From the NCBI GenBank assembly GCA_025449775.1, contig JANWIS010000207.1, forward strand, positions 1-8,456: 8,456 nt of DNA. The letters are read 5' to 3'. This DNA comes from Ignavibacteriaceae bacterium. GTDB lineage: Bacteria > Bacteroidota > Ignavibacteria > Ignavibacteriales > Ignavibacteriaceae. The position numbers and the translations under genes were made by a program. Below are positions 5,708 through 8,456 of this stretch, piece after piece (position 1 is the stretch's first letter; every line of letters begins with the position of its first letter). The notes under the pieces are model-generated. The model did no database searches, was not told the DNA's origin, and saw only the letters and a program-made list of their open reading frames with translations.

Positions 5708-7987
5708 ATGAAGAAAAGTATTCTCTTGCTATTATATTTTTTAGCTACAACCAGTGCATTTTCCCAACATACAATCAGTGGACTTATTTCGGATAAGTCA
5801 GATAATACTCTGTTAATACAGGACGTAAGGGTTTTTATTCCTGAATTGAACAGGACTGACTTTTCAAAGGAAGGAGGTACATACATTCTAAGAAATATAG
5901 GAGTGGGAACGGTACATATTCAGTTTTTTAAAAGAGGGTACCAAACTGTATATAAAATTATAAACACAAAAGATAGTGCTACAGTAATAAACATTGAAAT
6001 GAATCCTTCCGGTGTTTATTCAGACGAGTATTTAACTGCAAGTCCTTTTATTTCACTTTCTGAAAAAACTCCTCTTCATTCAAATGTTTTTTCAGTAAGG
6101 GATTTGAGAAAAACAGGGGACAATACCTTGTTAAAATCCCTGGCATATCTTCCGGGATTTGACATTTATTCAATGGGTAATATTAACAAACCTATGATTC
6201 GTGGTTTGTCATTCAATAATATTCTGATGGTTCAGGCAGGTTCGCGCATTGAGAATTTTTCCTGGAATGAAATACAGGATTATGGAATAACCGAAGAAGG
6301 ATCCGATTTAGTGGAACTTGTTAAAGGTCCTGCATCATTACTTTATGGAAACAATGCAGTTGGTGGGGTACTAATTTTCAGGGATGAGAAAAATCCGGTA
6401 GCAGGAACCATTTCAGGCGATGTAAACCTTGCTTTCTTCAATAATACAGTTGGATTGCATTTAGATGCAGGAGTTAACGGTATGGGACAGAACGGAGTCT
6501 TTTATTCTTTCCGTGTGGGAGGTAAATCACATACGAGTTATATCCAGGGAGAAGGTGATAAAGTAAGGAAAAATACAGAAGTAAAGGACTTTGCTTACAA
6601 CAGCGGAATTAATTCTGAATCTGCAAAAGGCATGATAGGTTTCAGTAAAAAATGGGGACAAAGTAAAATAACACTTTTGTATAAGAAGACCGAAAATGAA
6701 ATTATACATTCCATGTCAGATTCGGCAATAGAAGTTTTACAGACAAATATCGAACGTGATCGTGAAACAGCATCACCTTTTACAGAACAAACTTCCCTTC
6801 TTGTTTCTTCTGAGAATGTAGTACTTCTGAAAAAATCGCAATTAAATATGAATGTTTCTTTTCAATCAGCTGAGAAAATAACTGATAATATGCCGGAATC
6901 GCCGGTGGTTAATTATGTTTTGAATGAAATGAAACTGACGACGTTTAATTATGATTTGAAATACATCAGCAATGCTGAACTAAAGTTTGGATATATGGCA
7001 GGTTTGCAGGGTTATTTGCAACAGGATAAGATTAATTATTATACGAATGGTTCTGATAATGACATTTCATCTACAGGAGCATATGCACTGGCACGTTATG
7101 ATCTGGAGAAAATAAATTTCCTTGCCGGGATCAGATATGATGCTGTTAAGGTAAAGAGTAATTACGAATTGTATAATCGGGATTATAATAATGCCTCGGG
7201 TTCAGCAGGTTTGGCCTGGCATCCGGGAGATGACATAACTTTTAAGATTAATTCTTCGAGCGGCTATGTAATACCTGCTGTTGGACAACGAAATGAATTC
7301 ATAACTGTTCATGCATTTACAGGAATCTTCCTGGGAAATCCTGATTTGAAAGAAGAAAAAAATCACGAAGGAGATTTTGGATTTTCATGGGACAATAAGA
7401 ATATTACAGTTAGTCTGAATGGATTTTACAACATAATTAACAATTATATTTTTACAGAAAACACCGGGATTGATTCAGTTTATAAAAAAAGTTTATATAA
7501 ATACGAACAGGCAGATGCTGTTATCAATGGCGGAGAATTATCATTGGGCATCCATCCTGAAAAAATAAAATGGCTCTGCGTAGATGCAACTTACAGCAAA
7601 GCAGAAGGAACATTTAAGGATTCATCTGTATACCTTCCTTCAATGCCGGCAGATAAAATTGTAACAGCCTTGACTTTCAAGTCAGAAAAAATGAATTACA
7701 TGTACATACCATATGTGAGTATTGTCATGAGGAATTATTTAAAACATGAAAAAATATATTCTAATGAAACTGCCACTGATGGTTATACATTGTTAGATCT
7801 TCATTTGGGAGCAAGTTTTAAATGGGGACAACAGAATTTCGATATTACTTTTGCTGTAAATAATATTATCGATTCCGGCTATAACAGCTCTGTTTCTCCA
7901 TTAAAATACATGGATCCCGTTGCAGTAAGAGAAATAGGTAGAAATATATCCCTGGCATTAAGAATTCCTTTTGGAATAAGGAAATAA
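5708..7987 (+). CDS. TonB-dependent outer-membrane receptor, substrate unknown
   Basis: This 759-residue protein should form an outer-membrane beta-barrel that imports a ligand with energy from TonB-ExbBD. A signal peptide (MKKSILLLLYFLATTSAFS, 1-19, cleaved before Q20) is followed by a carboxypeptidase-regulatory-like beta-sandwich (about 22-98: HTISGLISDKSDNTLL ... YILRNIGVGTVHIQFFKRGY). The plug domain spans about 118-228. It contains LLKSLAYLPGFDIYSMG (141-157), PMIRGLSFNNILMVQAGSRI (162-181) and VELVKGPASLLYGNNAVGGV (202-221), the classic plug signature. Barrel strands run to the end, with a loop-strand segment VIPAVGQRNEF, GNPDLKEEKN typical of these receptors, and a terminal GRNISLALRIPF before a short GIRK tail. 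The length is normal for a simple receptor and well short of SusC types, and no SusD partner is present. The plug recalls metal or iron-complex receptors, but no ligand-specific motif is clear. ATG 5708 gives the signal peptide directly. Confidence 0.93.
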   Translation: MKKSILLLLYFLATTSAFSQHTISGLISDKSDNTLLIQDVRVFIPELNRTDFSKEGGTYILRNIGVGTVHIQFFKRGYQTVYKIINTKDSATVINIEMNPSGVYSDEYLTASPFISLSEKTPLHSNVFSVRDLRKTGDNTLLKSLAYLPGFDIYSMGNINKPMIRGLSFNNILMVQAGSRIENFSWNEIQDYGITEEGSDLVELVKGPASLLYGNNAVGGVLIFRDEKNPVAGTISGDVNLAFFNNTVGLHLDAGVNGMGQNGVFYSFRVGGKSHTSYIQGEGDKVRKNTEVKDFAYNSGINSESAKGMIGFSKKWGQSKITLLYKKTENEIIHSMSDSAIEVLQTNIERDRETASPFTEQTSLLVSSENVVLLKKSQLNMNVSFQSAEKITDNMPESPVVNYVLNEMKLTTFNYDLKYISNAELKFGYMAGLQGYLQQDKINYYTNGSDNDISSTGAYALARYDLEKINFLAGIRYDAVKVKSNYELYNRDYNNASGSAGLAWHPGDDITFKINSSSGYVIPAVGQRNEFITVHAFTGIFLGNPDLKEEKNHEGDFGFSWDNKNITVSLNGFYNIINNYIFTENTGIDSVYKKSLYKYEQADAVINGGELSLGIHPEKIKWLCVDATYSKAEGTFKDSSVYLPSMPADKIVTALTFKSEKMNYMYIPYVSIVMRNYLKHEKIYSNETATDGYTLLDLHLGASFKWGQQNFDITFAVNNIIDSGYNSSVSPLKYMDPVAVREIGRNISLALRIPFGIRK

Positions 7988-8107
7988 TTCATCTGTCTTA
8001 CAATAAGAGAAAGCTATATTTAGTTTATCTTTCAGGCTTTACACTATTATACCTGTTAAACTGTTAATTTATATGCATAATTTACATTTTCTTAACTACT
8101 ACATCCT

Positions 8108-8115
8108 TATCTTTG
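8108..8115 (+). promoter_or_regulatory. Bacteroidota -7 promoter box for the S41 protease gene
   Basis: TATCTTTG (followed by C) matches the Bacteroidota -7 consensus TAnnTTTG exactly, 28 bases before ATG 8144. Transcription would start near 8121-8124, leaving a leader of about 20 bases. The -33 element is poor: TTTAC at 8081-8085 is the closest candidate, at a slightly long spacing. The box suggests the protease gene has its own promoter in the 156-bp gap after the receptor gene. Confidence 0.55.
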
Positions 8116-8143
8116 CATTCATCCCCTAAATAAAAATTCAATT

Positions 8144-8456
8144 ATGAAAAGTTTGCGTGGTCTTATTACCTCATTTATTATATTACTTATTCCAATATTG
8201 TCATTTGCCCAGGCTCAATATACACCTGGAAAATTCGATTATGCTTTGCAGATATTACGTGCAGCTTATGTGGATACTATCAACGAAAAACAGCTGACCG
8301 ATGAAGCGCTAAAAGCAATGATAAAAGAACTGGATCCACATTCAGTTTATATCCCTGCAGAAGAGTTAAAGGATATGAATGAACCCCTTGTAGGAAAATT
8401 TGAAGGCATAGGAGTTCAGTTTAATATTCACGACGATACCATTCTTGTTACACAGA
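8144..8456 (+). CDS. S41-family C-terminal processing peptidase, N-terminal part (cut by the window edge)
   Basis: The first 104 codons are present and the frame is open at the right edge. A signal peptide (MKSLRGLITSFIILLIPILSFAQA, 1-24) is followed by the helical N-terminal segment of the tail-specific protease family: KFDYALQILRAAYVDTINEKQ, then LTDEALKAMIKELDPHSVYI (51-70) and PAEELKDMNEPLVGKFEGIG (71-90). The LDPHS motif and the GKFEGIGVQF entry into the PDZ domain are hallmarks of CtpA/Prc-type S41 peptidases. These periplasmic proteases degrade or trim proteins from their C termini. The PDZ domain is only begun, and the Ser-Lys catalytic dyad lies outside the window, so activity cannot be judged. 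It follows the receptor gene by 156 bases but appears to have its own promoter. Confidence 0.9.
   Translation, partial: MKSLRGLITSFIILLIPILSFAQAQYTPGKFDYALQILRAAYVDTINEKQLTDEALKAMIKELDPHSVYIPAEELKDMNEPLVGKFEGIGVQFNIHDDTILVTQ

Noticed and set aside
5871..5878. Strong Shine-Dalgarno-like AAGGAGGT inside the receptor gene
   Set aside because: It encodes part of the first domain, no suitable start codon with a sensible product follows, and Bacteroidota make little use of such sites.
7988..8060. Terminator after the receptor gene (GAAAG...CTTTC around 8009-8033)
   Set aside because: The arms are only about 5 bases with a long loop, and no T-tract follows.

Overview
The window looks like a chromosomal segment from a Bacteroidota (Bacteroidetes) organism. 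The DNA is AT-rich and start codons have no convincing Shine-Dalgarno sequences. One promoter carries the Bacteroidota -7 box (TATCTTTG, 8108-8115). The gene content also fits: a SurA-type chaperone next to a MoxR ATPase, a TonB-dependent receptor with an N-terminal carboxypeptidase-regulatory-like domain, and an ORF6N-domain protein. I cannot place it more precisely than phylum.

Layout. The + strand starts with the last 50 codons of a gene that probably encodes a periplasmic folding factor (1-154). A 160-bp gap follows, then a SurA-like peptidyl-prolyl isomerase (315-1667) and a MoxR-family AAA+ ATPase (1768-2736). The surA-moxR spacer is mostly heptanucleotide tandem repeats. A hairpin plus T-tract terminator for moxR lies inside the 3' end of the convergent ORF6N gene (2798-3352, - strand). 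That gene carries a near-perfect 29-bp palindrome. Next, on the - strand, is a MutS2-family ATPase (3520-5598) that starts with GTG and has no C-terminal Smr nuclease domain. Divergent from it, across a 109-bp regulatory gap, is a TonB-dependent outer-membrane receptor (5708-7987, +). Last comes the 5' end of an S41 C-terminal processing protease gene (8144 to the window edge).

How the genes fit together. Most of the products act in the cell envelope: periplasmic folding (SurA and its truncated neighbour), outer-membrane import (receptor) and periplasmic proteolysis (S41 protease). MoxR is a cytoplasmic chaperone-like ATPase. MutS2 belongs to DNA recombination control or ribosome rescue, and ORF6N is an accessory gene with phage relatives.

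No gap exceeds 300 bases. I see no RNA genes, CRISPR array, insertion sequence or complete mobile element. The window is mostly ordinary housekeeping and envelope sequence. I did not find a convincing new multi-gene system. The points most worth checking are the Smr-less MutS2, the palindrome inside the ORF6N gene and the heptamer-repeat spacer.
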